Assembly (NCBI GenBank): GCA_049115715.1
Contig: JAGDZQ010000006.1
Coordinates: 372,001-436,000 of the forward strand
Source of the DNA: JAMZMI01 sp049115715
GTDB lineage: Bacteria; Bacteroidota; Bacteroidia; Cytophagales; Cyclobacteriaceae
Direction: 5' to 3'
Length of the DNA: 64,000 nt
The translations under genes were made by a program, and so were the position numbers. The first letter of the stretch is position 1. Every line of letters begins with the position of its first letter. The notes beneath the pieces were generated by a model. It was not told the origin of the DNA. It saw only the letters and a program-made list of their open reading frames with translations, and searched no databases. Below, piece by piece: positions 26,293 through 37,200 of the stretch.

Positions 26293-29200
26293 TTATTTTA
26301 AGTGTGTCTTTTTAATGAATACATGGATGCACGCTATTTCAGAAGTTCTTCTGAAAAGCTTTTGTGTCGAATCAAAATCCAGAACTAAAGTGTCCATTGT
26401 GGATGTACTCCCCCTTTCATCTATCAGCTCTACATAATCCTTCTCTGCTATTTGATATATCACTGGCACCTGACAGTAGGTAAATGCCAGACTGCCTTCT
26501 CCGACCTCTAGGGTTTTCTTGCTTTGATCAACACTTATATATTCAAATTGACCAGGTTTTTTAAGAAACTCTTTGGCTCTCAGCAAACATGGACTAAAGT
26601 GTATTTGACCTTCTTTTACAAAAACCCCCAATTCTCCGATTCTACTTAGAATATCTTCCTTTACCTGACCCGTCATTCCAGGTTGTTGTGCTCCTTTTCC
26701 TGACGGAGTGTGTGAGTATGGGTCAATTGAAAATGCTCCATATAACTGAGGCGATTTGTGTACGCCAATGCCTTCATTGATCTCGTAGTAATGCTCCAGC
26801 AGTCTACCAACAATCTCATCGGATTGGCCTTCATCAACAGCTCTAAGGCAACACTCTTCTACAGCAAGTAATAGCTTGGAAACCATGTGCCAGTAAATGG
26901 AACCAAGCCCCTCGTATCCATAAAATGTCCCAGACCTTCCTGTGAAGGCTTTGTGATTAAAGACGTCTTCAAAAACCTGAAGTACAATCGCACTCTCCTT
27001 TTCTACCAATTCAGCATAATCTCCTGACGCAATATTTGACAGGGCTTGCTTAAGGCTTTCTGCATTATTGAAATTGCCATTAAAATGGTATCGTCCATTT
27101 AGGTCTTTCTCAAGAATCTGTGTATTTCCGTCCTGAAGCAATCGCTGAAGCAATATTGAGCTTTCAACTTTTTCGTCGGGAATCACATTTTTATCGGTAA
27201 ACTTTGGCAGCTCTTTATTCGGATACAACAAATAGCTGTACTGATCATCTCTAAAAAGCTTGCTTTGCTTCAATGCATCTAATAGTTCAAGACTTTCTTG
27301 TGCGGATAGATACCCTGAGCTAAGTACTGCAACCTGACCTTCAAGCATTTCACTTAGGTGAGCAACAGAGATTTCATCTTGATTCTCTACTGTCATCAAG
27401 TTATAAGCATGATACATATTATCATGTCGCTTGTTGGCTTTGATGGAGTGGTCGACAAAGGTCAGTCCTGTCTCAACAAACTCCATTAATTCAGCAATCG
27501 AAACAGTCTCTTTAAGTCCTGAAAATGAATCTGAATAAATGGCATTGCGATATTCGCTTCCTGCGGCACCAAGACCATCAAGTATTTGCCTTCTATGTTT
27601 GTCTGAAATCCCTGATAACAGGATTTCCAGATTTTGATCCAATGGAAGTTTAGTATCAAATAAAAACTTCCTTAATTCTTGTGAAATCTGAATCTCTCTT
27701 CCTCCTGAGTAGGATTGAAGAAGCTCACGGAGGAAATTCAGGAATCTCCTCAAATAACAGAGCGTAACCATGGAAACCCCATTTCCAACGAGTGCGTTAT
27801 TAGCGTCATTCCACTCTGGTCGCTGTGTGTTGAGCCAGATACCAGCCTCTGGTATGAAATTGGAGAGCTTAGCTAAAACTGTAGCTAGTATTTTCTCTAT
27901 AAAATTAACTCTACAGACTTGACCATTCTTATCCAACAGGAGTGCTCCATCTGCACCCATTTCATCTCTTCTTTGGCGTATTTCTATATCCAAATCATAA
28001 TCAAAGAGTATTGTATCCTTAGGGTCTTTTAGAAGTTCTTCATATGCCTTGATTTTGTAAGGAACATTGGCATAAACGAAATGATCTTTATTGAAAAGGC
28101 TTGCGAGAAGGCCTGGATAATGATTTTGTGCAAACTCAAGGAATTTCAATAAGTAAATAATCTGATGATCTCCCCAGTATCCGATATAGGACCATGGGTC
28201 ATGTTCTTCGATCACCTCCCAGTCAAAACCGTCTTTGGTTACTCTATAGGGGTTATAGCCATCGAAAGTACTTGCATTCAAAAACTTGAGAATCATGCTT
28301 TCAATGAACTCCGGATAGGCATATGCAAGGGCTTCCCAGTTCTGGAAAATATCACGCCAGTTCCCTTCATAATCCAAAACCTTTGACCCGTCTAATTCGC
28401 TCTGGGTGTTGATGGAAAACTGATTCCATGGACGACTTGGGTCTCCATGTCTGCGACTAAACTTGAGAGGCATATACTCAAGTGCCAGGCGAGAGAAATC
28501 ATGATTTTGGTTTTCACGAGCCCGCTCCTTCAATTCCTGAAACGAAAAAGTAGACGGCAGCTTTGCTAATAAGGATAGGCTTTGCTGATAGATATTTTGA
28601 TTTGCTCTTTTTAGGTAATTGTCAAAATCCCACTTTTCGATCTTGTAGTTGTGATCGAAAATGCCTCCACGCATAATATTGAAAAGCGTGTTGGAGTAGT
28701 GTCTTGCATCGTTTTTTTTGTCTGCAGTCAACTGGAGTCCATCCGAAGAAGAGACGAGAACATTTAATTTTTCACTCCCTCTTTCTACATCTTCAAGGAC
28801 ATCACTCGCTAGATTGTTGTTATTTCGTAAAAGTTCTGAAATCTCGGCAATGGATGTAGCAGTCTGGTTGACGTTCGCGACAATCATCCAACTCCTTTGC
28901 TCATGTGCAGATAAAGTGATATTCTGCGAAACAAAGTACGAGCCTTTCTTAGCTTTCACATCAACTTCTTGCTCAAGCTCCTCTCCTCTTCGAAAGGCGT
29001 TTAATTGTGACGATGATAGCAAATAGGTAGCTTCGTTCAACCCCAAAGACCAGGCAATATTTGCTTTTAGTGCTTCGCTCGGTTCTGCACGGTCTACAAT
29101 AATTGCGCTCAATGCATAAATACCCAGTCCAACGCTTTCTTCTAATTCACTTCGCTTATAAGCTTCACTCAGGTTGCTACGAATAGCTTGAAAATTTGAG

Positions 29201-29772
29201 GGGATGCCAAAAGGCATAATATTTTGAATTCCATCTATCAAACGAACAGTAACGTCACTGTCCAAATGATTCACCAGAAAACTGTTTCTTACAAACCCAT
29301 ATTTATCACTAGAGGCCCATTGATATCTAAAGGTTAGCTCCAGATCATGATTTACTTCCTCGAAGACAATCTTATTGCCGTAAAAATTCTTGTAAAGATT
29401 TCTTGAACAGCTGTAAGCACCTACATAGCGCTCTGAAAAGGGTTCCCAGATTTTGGCATTGCCGTTTCGATTAATCCAAAAAATTGACTTGCTCCCCGTG
29501 GTATCATACAACTCCGTAAGCTTATCATCGGTGTAATAAGGAAAGAGTGCCCTCTCGGCATTTTTTCTCCCTGCTGTCAAACCTCCATTGCTTGAAATGA
29601 ACATCCAGTGATTTGAATCACTCACAATGCTCATGAGGAATGGATCCATCTCATCGTGATTGGAAATTCTATAGTATGACTCATTATCTATTGTTACATG
29701 ACTGAGCTCTACCTTTTTATTAGGATTACTTAAGTTTTGCACTGCTGAAAGGCCGTATGTATTCATGTCCAT
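26293..29772 (-). CDS. Glycoside phosphorylase, GH94/GH149/GH161 type (probable beta-1,3-oligoglucan phosphorylase)
   Basis: 1159 residues with no signal peptide. The N-terminal beta-sandwich holds repeated YRISNHDEMDPFLMSIVSDS-like and QWASSDKYGFVRNS segments. A long (alpha/alpha)6-barrel begins near residue 370, and the motif RPEWNDANN (Asp656) resembles the WND segment holding the general-acid Asp of GH94-type phosphorylases. Such enzymes split beta-linked gluco-oligosaccharides with phosphate, giving glucose 1-phosphate and saving ATP. The length (over 1100) fits GH149 or GH161 better than the roughly 800 residues of most GH94 enzymes. Location between GH16, GH17 and GH30 genes supports beta-1,3-glucan as substrate. 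The exact family cannot be set by eye. Confidence 0.82.
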   Translation of the reverse strand: MDMNTYGLSAVQNLSNPNKKVELSHVTIDNESYYRISNHDEMDPFLMSIVSDSNHWMFISSNGGLTAGRKNAERALFPYYTDDKLTELYDTTGSKSIFWINRNGNAKIWEPFSERYVGAYSCSRNLYKNFYGNKIVFEEVNHDLELTFRYQWASSDKYGFVRNSFLVNHLDSDVTVRLIDGIQNIMPFGIPSNFQAIRSNLSEAYKRSELEESVGLGIYALSAIIVDRAEPSEALKANIAWSLGLNEATYLLSSSQLNAFRRGEELEQEVDVKAKKGSYFVSQNITLSAHEQRSWMIVANVNQTATSIAEISELLRNNNNLASDVLEDVERGSEKLNVLVSSSDGLQLTADKKNDARHYSNTLFNIMRGGIFDHNYKIEKWDFDNYLKRANQNIYQQSLSLLAKLPSTFSFQELKERARENQNHDFSRLALEYMPLKFSRRHGDPSRPWNQFSINTQSELDGSKVLDYEGNWRDIFQNWEALAYAYPEFIESMILKFLNASTFDGYNPYRVTKDGFDWEVIEEHDPWSYIGYWGDHQIIYLLKFLEFAQNHYPGLLASLFNKDHFVYANVPYKIKAYEELLKDPKDTILFDYDLDIEIRQRRDEMGADGALLLDKNGQVCRVNFIEKILATVLAKLSNFIPEAGIWLNTQRPEWNDANNALVGNGVSMVTLCYLRRFLNFLRELLQSYSGGREIQISQELRKFLFDTKLPLDQNLEILLSGISDKHRRQILDGLGAAGSEYRNAIYSDSFSGLKETVSIAELMEFVETGLTFVDHSIKANKRHDNMYHAYNLMTVENQDEISVAHLSEMLEGQVAVLSSGYLSAQESLELLDALKQSKLFRDDQYSYLLYPNKELPKFTDKNVIPDEKVESSILLQRLLQDGNTQILEKDLNGRYHFNGNFNNAESLKQALSNIASGDYAELVEKESAIVLQVFEDVFNHKAFTGRSGTFYGYEGLGSIYWHMVSKLLLAVEECCLRAVDEGQSDEIVGRLLEHYYEINEGIGVHKSPQLYGAFSIDPYSHTPSGKGAQQPGMTGQVKEDILSRIGELGVFVKEGQIHFSPCLLRAKEFLKKPGQFEYISVDQSKKTLEVGEGSLAFTYCQVPVIYQIAEKDYVELIDERGSTSTMDTLVLDFDSTQKLFRRTSEIACIHVFIKKTHLK

Positions 29773-29818
29773 ATTCGAAGAAATGAATGATAAGAGGTTG
29801 AAAAATTTTGGTTGAGTA

Positions 29819-29852
29819 AAGAAGGTTGAGTGACAAATGACTCAACCTTCTT
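29819..29852. terminator. 13-bp perfect hairpin between binding-protein and phosphorylase genes
   Basis: AAGAAGGTTGAGT and ACTCAACCTTCTT pair perfectly around an 8-base loop, 24 bp beyond the stop of the 29876 gene. The flanks are A/T-rich but have no clean U-run on the minus side. It may end or weaken transcription between the surface-protein part and the enzyme part of the locus, or protect the 3' end of the upstream message. Confidence 0.6.
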
Positions 29853-29875
29853 ATATTTTCTAAGTTGCTATAAGT

Positions 29876-31924
29876 CTATTGTTTGATGCTAACTGAAACG
29901 TTATCAACATTTGCAGAAACACTACAGCCTTCGACAGCTCCACAAACAGACTCAATAAGGAATGAAATACCTCCAGATACATCAAGACCATCAGGAATAG
30001 TATAGGTAGCTGTAAAAGTTGACCAGCTATCTGATAAAGTAGGTCTAGGGTCAAACACGTGAGTGAAAGATGCTCCATCACCAGCTTGTTCTCCAAATAG
30101 CAGAACATTGAATACTCCGCCATCTCCACCAACAGCTCCTTTATGATCGAATTTGATTTCAATCACATCACCAGCTTTGACAGTCCCCGCTCCTTTTCCT
30201 TCTTGTTTCAATCCAGGGTTACTGGCTCCATTCGTAGCTATTTTCGCTGAGTATGTACCTCCATTGCTTGTAGAATTGTCAAACGTAACAGATCCTCCAT
30301 TGTCAAATGTAAGCCATCCGGATCCGTCTCCATTTCCTTCTTCAAAGTCTCCGTTGGCGGCCAGATTATCTCCGGTCTCTCCCCCGCCTCCGTTACCATC
30401 GCTAGTACCATGGAAGTACATATTGTCCACCCATATCGTTGGCACATCACCTGCTGCTGCATCATCAATTTTGATCTGATCAATAGTGGTCAAATCTACT
30501 CCCGAGAAATTACTCAATTCAATATCATAGCTTACCCACTCACCTGTGGTAATTGAAAGTCCATATGCTTTCTCAGTTGGGCCTGCAGTGCTAATTAGTG
30601 AAAAGTTTATTGTAGATGCATTAGCTGTCCAAACATCTACGTGAATATATTTCTTTGCTGAAACATCCTGCGGAGCTCCTGAAAAGTCTGTTCCCTGATA
30701 GTTTAAGCTAACATATTTCAATGTGTTATTAGAGTCAACCATTTCTTCGGTTGCTACTGTTCCCTGCCCCCAATCTGGATTGGTGTTTACACCTTCAATA
30801 TTCGTATAAGCATCACTAAAAACTGAGATTACGTCAGTAGCATCAGTAGTAGGTGTAGGAGCTGCGGTAGCAGGTGCATCACCAGATCCGCCACCTCCAT
30901 CAGGATCTACTTCAAGTTTCACATTGTCTATTACAACAACACCGTTTTCTCCGTTAAGATCGAAAAGCACCCGACTATTCTCATTTCCAAAATTGGCTGT
31001 GAATTTTAATGTAAACTCTTGGCTTGATGTGGTCAGATTTACTGATCCATTGACATTGGTCCAAGGATCTTGATTCAGCCCTATACCAGCGATTATCGTT
31101 CTTTCACGATCCGAAGACGCTTGAAAAGAAAGGATATAACTCTCTCCCATAGTCAGCTCTAATTTCTGGCTTAAGTTTACCGCAAAAGGTTGCTCTGGAT
31201 TTGCTGCAGTTACTTCTGCATAGAAAAATTTATTTCCGCCTTCTGATCTAACCTCTGGGCCTCCATCGTAATTTGTAAACCAATTTTCTGCTCCATCTTC
31301 AAAATCTCCATTGGTAAGCAATCCATCTTCAACTCTTACTTTCTCTGCAACAATCACCGTTCTCGAAACTTCAGCAGCAGCATTACCTGCAGCATCTGAA
31401 ACATTGTAATTCAATGTATACGTTGCGATGGTGCTTACATCAACTGTACCCGTAACAACTATGCTAGTCGAGATATCACCATCTACATTGTCATTGGCAG
31501 TTGCGCCTGGATCAGCGAAAGTGTCTCCAACTGTAATTGTCATTTCCGCATCTCCTAATAAGGTGATCACAGGAACTTCTGTATCTGGAACCACAACATC
31601 AATTACGACATCTGCTTCTGCAGTATCCGAATCTCCATCATCATTTGAGGCAGTTAATACAACTTTGTAAGTGTCGTTCTCCGTGTATGATTTCACAGGG
31701 TCTTTCAACGTTGAAGTTGTCCCATCGCCGAAATCCCATGAGTAGATAGTCGCATTTTCCGAGGTATTCGTAAAAGTAACTTCCCCAGTCTCAGTGTTAA
31801 TAATCTGGGTAAATCCAGCAACAACCGCTGGAAGATCATCTCCTTCATCTTCTGTACAATTCACCAAAAGGATGGTGCATGCTGCCATAGCCACTAGCAG
31901 CGCATTTTTTAGAAACTTATTCAT
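29876..31924 (-). CDS. Multidomain surface glycan-binding lipoprotein (PKD, DUF5011-like, CBM4/9-like)
   Basis: About 682 residues from MNKFLKNALL (an ATG at 31966 is upstream). A lipoprotein signal (ILLVNC) is followed by a PKD domain (YSWDFGDGTTST), a DUF5011-like Ig domain (ITLLGDAEMTITVGDTF), a CBM4/9-like domain (LLTNGDFEDGAENW ... VVIDNVKLEV), a Gly/Pro/Thr linker, a VISVFSDAYTN-type module ending IWVDNMYFHG, and a last CBM-like domain (NGDFEEGNGDGSGW ... ANVDNVSVSI). No catalytic motif. It is likely to hold beta-glucan at the cell surface for the GH16 encoded just upstream. Its VISVFSDAYTN module resembles those in the proteins at 32812 and 7296. Confidence 0.85.
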   Translation of the reverse strand: MNKFLKNALLVAMAACTILLVNCTEDEGDDLPAVVAGFTQIINTETGEVTFTNTSENATIYSWDFGDGTTSTLKDPVKSYTENDTYKVVLTASNDDGDSDTAEADVVIDVVVPDTEVPVITLLGDAEMTITVGDTFADPGATANDNVDGDISTSIVVTGTVDVSTIATYTLNYNVSDAAGNAAAEVSRTVIVAEKVRVEDGLLTNGDFEDGAENWFTNYDGGPEVRSEGGNKFFYAEVTAANPEQPFAVNLSQKLELTMGESYILSFQASSDRERTIIAGIGLNQDPWTNVNGSVNLTTSSQEFTLKFTANFGNENSRVLFDLNGENGVVVIDNVKLEVDPDGGGGSGDAPATAAPTPTTDATDVISVFSDAYTNIEGVNTNPDWGQGTVATEEMVDSNNTLKYVSLNYQGTDFSGAPQDVSAKKYIHVDVWTANASTINFSLISTAGPTEKAYGLSITTGEWVSYDIELSNFSGVDLTTIDQIKIDDAAAGDVPTIWVDNMYFHGTSDGNGGGGETGDNLAANGDFEEGNGDGSGWLTFDNGGSVTFDNSTSNGGTYSAKIATNGASNPGLKQEGKGAGTVKAGDVIEIKFDHKGAVGGDGGVFNVLLFGEQAGDGASFTHVFDPRPTLSDSWSTFTATYTIPDGLDVSGGISFLIESVCGAVEGCSVSANVDNVSVSIKQ

Positions 31925-31962
31925 AGTGTTTATCATTTTAGTATTCAATCGTTTAAGTAAAA

Positions 31963-32805
31963 TCATTTATAAACTCGTACATAGTCCACGAGCATTGTCT
32001 GTGGGAAAACTGTTTCGCTATTCGGTGGGCCTGGAAGTGATCCACCTACCGCAAGATTTATTAGCATGAAGAAAGGCTTGTCAAAAACCCATTCTCCGGG
32101 AACATCTGCAGGTGTAATCTGATTGTAGAGGACATCATCTACATAGTATCTGACATAATCAGCACTCCACTCGATACCAAAAATGTGAAACCCTGTATCA
32201 AAACGGTCATTTAAGAGATCATAACTCTTGCTTACTCCTTCTGCTCCGGAGTATCCCGGCCCATGTACAGTTCCAAATACTACCGTAGGATGTTGGCCGA
32301 CATATTCCATTATATCAATCTCTCCAGCATCTGGCCAGGGGTTATCGTCGATATCCGCCCCCAGCATCCAGAAAGCTGGCCAAATTCCTTGTCCCCAAGG
32401 CAACCACATTCTGGCTTCAAACCTTCCATATTTCTGCTCGAACTTGCCTTTGGTTAATAATCTGGCCGAGGTGTAGTTCGACCCTTCAAAAGACTCCTGT
32501 CTCGCAGTAATGATCAGTTGACCATTTTGCACTTGAACGTTTTCAGGACGATCTGTATAATATTGAAGTTCGTTATTGCCCCATCCGTCCCCGCCGGTTC
32601 CTATTTCGAAACTCCACAGGTCACTATTGGGAGCGCCATTGGAATCAAACTCGTCGCTCATCACCAAATCATCCAGTCTGGTTACAACTTGTGAGTTATC
32701 TTCATCACAGCCGGAAAAAATAACCAGCAAGGACAGTGAAAGAACAAAACCGATGATTGCCTTTCTTCTGGATGTTTTAAAAAGTATTAATCTATTCATC
32801 ATCAT
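31963..32805 (-). CDS. GH16 laminarinase-type endo-beta-1,3-glucanase, lipoprotein
   Basis: 280 residues: lipoprotein signal (VIFSGC, Cys33) and a single GH16 beta-jelly-roll. The catalytic motif is GEIDIMEYVG with Glu162 (nucleophile), Asp164 and Glu167 (acid/base). The extra Met (EIDIME) is the beta-bulge form found in laminarinases and agarases, and WPAFWMLG upstream is typical of laminarinases. It should cut beta-1,3-glucan at the cell surface or in the periplasm. It has no additional CBM; the surrounding genes for binding proteins may supply this function. Confidence 0.93.
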   Translation of the reverse strand: MMMNRLILFKTSRRKAIIGFVLSLSLLVIFSGCDEDNSQVVTRLDDLVMSDEFDSNGAPNSDLWSFEIGTGGDGWGNNELQYYTDRPENVQVQNGQLIITARQESFEGSNYTSARLLTKGKFEQKYGRFEARMWLPWGQGIWPAFWMLGADIDDNPWPDAGEIDIMEYVGQHPTVVFGTVHGPGYSGAEGVSKSYDLLNDRFDTGFHIFGIEWSADYVRYYVDDVLYNQITPADVPGEWVFDKPFFMLINLAVGGSLPGPPNSETVFPQTMLVDYVRVYK

Positions 32806-32811
32806 GTTACC

Positions 32812-34230
32812 TTATTTGAAGAAATAAATATTGTCTACATAGAAATTATTCGGACCGGCATCTGGGGATACAAATACGATTTGTCCAAGAGCGGATCTGT
32901 CCGCTAATCCAGTGATGTCAAAATCTACACTAATCCACTGATCTGCTGTTAGTCCAGGACTTGTGCTTACTTCGGTATCATCACCAGTGGGCTGTCCTGT
33001 GAATTCGTTTGTTTCAATGAAGCCATTTGGACCTACATTTCTCAAAGCGATACTTAAAGACGCTCCTGGACTTACACTACCCGGGATAAGAATATCCATG
33101 TGCAAAGTGGTCATATCACTGCCATCTATTGTAGGGATATTGCCATTGAAGATTATGCCAAAAAAGTTTACATTTTGATAGTTGAGAACACTTTTACCGC
33201 CAATATCAAGTTGCGTGAGTGTAGAGTTTTGAAATGCTCCGAAGTTACTTATGAGTGCAACAGGTGAGTCTGTGTACGTATCACTAAAAATTGAAATAAC
33301 ATTAGACTGAGGCTCTACCGGATCAGAAGCAAAGATGAATTCCCCAAGCGATCGTATGGTCTTAGAGCCTGATGCTACAACTCCAGCAACTGATGCAGTA
33401 ATGACAGCTTCTCCATCTCCTATGATCGAAACGGCTCCTGTATTATCTATAGTGGCAACTGTATTGTCAGATGATTGAAAATCGAAATAGGCCGGAGTGG
33501 CAATGACTGTAGCATTTTGCCCAGAAGCAAGATTGAAGGTTTGGGTAAATCCAGTTATAGCAACCGTACCACCAATAAAACCAACTTCAATCTCGTCCGC
33601 TCCGCTCAAAATTGCCGGTCGAGGCTGTGCCACGGTTCCCAGTTTTTCAAACTTCAGCTCATCTACCCAAAAAGTGTATCCAACTTCCTGACCTTCTGCA
33701 CCAATACCGCCTGCTGCAAATTGAAAGACTCCTCTTTCTTCCCTGAGCTTAGATGGATCGGGAATGGGGATGATGTACTTTTTCCAATTGGTGGTTAAAT
33801 CAACTCCAGACTTAACCACTCGAAACTCATCTCCGAAGAAGTTTTGCCCAAATCCAAATTCGTTTACGGTCACCGCTTGTGAAGCTTTCGCCCAAAAGGT
33901 AAGGGCGTCATATCCACTTAGATCACGACCTGCACCATCAATCCTAAAGATTGCTCCCGCAAAATTTCCTGTAGGATCATTTGCATTGGGTACGTCGATT
34001 CGAATTGAGGCATCACTTTCGTAACCTTCATTGGTATCGACTGAAAATACATCTGGCTTTGCTCCTAAATAGGGGAAGTAAAAATCTGTACCTAGACCTA
34101 TAAAGTTATCGGTAAAGACCTCTGCTGTATTGCTAAAGCCAGCAGGAGTTAATCCATCCTCGTCTCTTGTGCAACCTGAAGCCAGCACCATCAAAACGAG
34201 ACATATTGCTATTATCTTTCTGTTTTTCAT
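32812..34230 (-). CDS. Surface glycan-binding lipoprotein with Ig-like (Big_2) domain
   Basis: About 472 residues from MKNRKIIAICL (an ATG at 34305 would overlap the gene upstream). A lipoprotein signal (LMVLASGC) precedes a CBM-like domain (about 35-200, with GRDLSGYDALTFWAKAS and YTFWVDELKF), a bacterial Ig-like domain (TFNLASGQNATVIATPAYFDF ... GEAVITASVAG), and a C-terminal module beginning NVISIFSDTYT and ending FYVDNIYFFK. No catalytic residues. It lies between the GH16 and the glycosidase-barrel genes, so a role in binding beta-glucan at the surface is likely. Confidence 0.82.
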   Translation of the reverse strand: MKNRKIIAICLVLMVLASGCTRDEDGLTPAGFSNTAEVFTDNFIGLGTDFYFPYLGAKPDVFSVDTNEGYESDASIRIDVPNANDPTGNFAGAIFRIDGAGRDLSGYDALTFWAKASQAVTVNEFGFGQNFFGDEFRVVKSGVDLTTNWKKYIIPIPDPSKLREERGVFQFAAGGIGAEGQEVGYTFWVDELKFEKLGTVAQPRPAILSGADEIEVGFIGGTVAITGFTQTFNLASGQNATVIATPAYFDFQSSDNTVATIDNTGAVSIIGDGEAVITASVAGVVASGSKTIRSLGEFIFASDPVEPQSNVISIFSDTYTDSPVALISNFGAFQNSTLTQLDIGGKSVLNYQNVNFFGIIFNGNIPTIDGSDMTTLHMDILIPGSVSPGASLSIALRNVGPNGFIETNEFTGQPTGDDTEVSTSPGLTADQWISVDFDITGLADRSALGQIVFVSPDAGPNNFYVDNIYFFK

Positions 34231-34262
34231 CTTTGATTTTTTTAAGGCTTTCAATTTTTTCA

Positions 34263-37200
34263 TCAGTTCCCAATATTTACATGTAGATATGTTCTGATTT
34301 CCCATTCTCTTCCCTTAGGAAAACCAATTGGACTTATAATGGGAGAAGCCGCAAATTCATCTGCTTCATTAGGAGAATATCTTGGTGAATACTGATCCAG
34401 CGAGCGCCAGATAACCTGCATGCCCAGTTTTGTACTTGGAAGAATGAACCAGTCTTGCTTGCCTGCAGTAGTGGATATATCGGCCATGAGCTGTAGTGGA
34501 TAGGTCAGGTTAAAATCTCTGTGATAATCAAATGGTCCCCAATCGTTCACCTTGACCATCGACTGAAGTTTTACCTTTTTGTAAATCACTTTAGCCTCTG
34601 CTCCAAAACGCTTGATTGAGCGCTGATCACTCCCTGGGGATTGCGCATTTCCTCCATAAGCGGTAGCTATAATGCCTAACTCAGGATTTAGTTTGGATAC
34701 AATCCTTGTATGAACTTCCCAAAGATCTTTAGCTGGCGCTGCTCCTGGAAAAGCGAATATGCTACGATCAGAACCAAAACCAATCGCTGCATCCATTGAT
34801 GTAGGTTGGTGACGGTAAACAAAACCGGCACTCATGGCAAATTCAGCATCTTCTGATCGATCACTGTCCCATGCATACATCCATGAGCCAGGGGTTGGAT
34901 CAAAGGTCAACAAGATCTCTCCAGCAGCCATCTCTCGATTTCCTTCACGAACTACGAAAGGATCGTCTAGAACATTTCTCAACCTAGCGGGTGCAGGTGC
35001 ATCTCCGGGTATTGGATCAACAATAGGTTTTTGATATAGAAAATTTGGAGCGATTTGAATGTTTCCAATCGAATAGGTAAAACCCGATAAGATATTGTTC
35101 ATGTTTCCACTTCCACTATCCTTAAGTTTCCATCCGGTAAAGGTTTGAGTAAGGTCTGCACCACCTCTTGCTACAAGCCCCAAGGATGAGCCTTGAGCGT
35201 ACCAATTGAAAACACCTGACTGAAATGTAATTTTGGCTTTTCCACCCCAAGTATCGGTTGTTTTGATTTTGTCCTCAAACACCTCATAGCTTCCTTCGTT
35301 TCCTGTTACAATCTGAAAGGTTCTTCCTACAAGTGGCTGTCCGCCCCACATTCCTCCAAACTCTAATCCCAGCTTGCCGAACTTACGCTTAGCGTGAAGA
35401 GTAGCTCTACGTGTTTTTGGCTGAGGAACTGCATTTGAGGTTACCGCAAACCTAAGTGTGCTTATATCCTCATGAAAAATCCCCGTAACATCGAATTTAA
35501 GGATGTGTCGGTTATACTTGAGTAGAATAGCAGGGTTGGCTCCCCACCATAGCTCAGGTCCATATGCAACCTTCAATCCTTTCAGGAATTTCTTTCCTTC
35601 AATCTCCATTCCATTTGGAGCAAGACCGTTGTAGATATCGAGATTAGGTCCATAATTCGCCTCTGGATATAACCCGAAAAAATCGCCTTCATACCCCCAG
35701 TGATAATGACCTGTTCGATAAAAACCTTCTAAATCAAAATATTTATGATTCCAACCATATTCTGCTTGATAAATCTGCACACGATTAAGGTCTGTAGTAA
35801 CGAGGTTTCCATTAGGAGTATTTATTGTAGTTGGGCGACCCCTATTTTCATAAAATATTTCATTGATTGGATTTTCAGCGACATGTCCAAGTATACTGAA
35901 AGTCGCGCTTGCCCGGATGTTTTCACTCGGTGTTGCTTGTACGCCTATAAAGTAAGATTCCATTCGATCAAACCCTTGTTGATTGGGATAGGTTTGTGCA
36001 TTTGGATCAGCAGCCTTTGGGGTTGCAAGCAATGATCCCCCAGTATTGTAAGTAGTAAACTCAGCTCTTAACTTGTTGATACTTAGTTTCCCTCCACCCT
36101 CTGCTGCTAAGGCTGCCTTATCGCCTCTGGCTTGGGTAACTGCACTCATAACTTGAATATCAGCGAAATAGGCATCTATAGTAGAATTGGTGACACCTTT
36201 TCCGTAAGGATCTACCTGATGTGCATCTTTCAATGCGTAGTAGGCGGCTCTTGGGTATAACTGATATAGGCCTCTCGAATTGGTCTGACCTTTGGCACAT
36301 ATACCAAACCATTCCTCGTTCATGTTATTTCCATCTTCCTGAAAATCGAGCATGTAGCCTCCATTGGCCCATGATGCGTTGTTATCATGAACATCGAGGT
36401 TCTTGGTTTGGCCGAATTTCCACCAACCGTCACTGAACTGGAAGGTGAATCCTCCTATTGAGTTACCTGCCTTACCAAGTCCGGCGGCATTCTCGTATAT
36501 CTCTTTCCAGTTACCCAGCAAGTAGTAAGCCTGAGCTCTTTGGTCTTCTCTGTTTTCAGCAGCATTGTAGGCGTCTGCCCCAAACTCAGTGAACATAATC
36601 GGCATATCTAATTCACTTCTTACTCTATCAAAAGCATCTCCGAAAGAAACCCCACGATACATGTTTACTCCATAGATATCAACGTCCTTACATTCCTCGG
36701 CAACTATATTAGCAAATAGCATGTCTCCATTGCATATGGCTACAGGGTTATTTGGATTGATTGACTTCATCTTGAGAGATGCATCATTCATCAATTTATA
36801 CATGGGCCTTCCTCGTTTCTCTCCAATGAATTGCTTCTCATCCTCATCGTCAGGAAAATCTTCCGTCTCTGCTCCCGCCCAGAAAAGACCGTAGTTATTT
36901 TCATTACCCAATAGGAAGAGTAGCAACCCCGGTGTTCCTTTATATTGCTCAGCCATTTTGGTAACTTCTTCCATTAACAAATCCTGAGTTGCTTTGTCTC
37001 GATAGTCTGTAACAGCAACCCATGCACCATTAATAGTTAATCCATACCTACCAAAAGAGTGATTGAGCATGGTATAGATGCCGTAGTTTTCGTAGATGTA
37101 CTGAATCCACTTAGGCTGAATTCCTGTGTACATCCTAACAGCGTTAACGCCCATATTCTTAAGCAGGGACATTTCCCCGTCAAGAGCCGCCTTGATCAGC

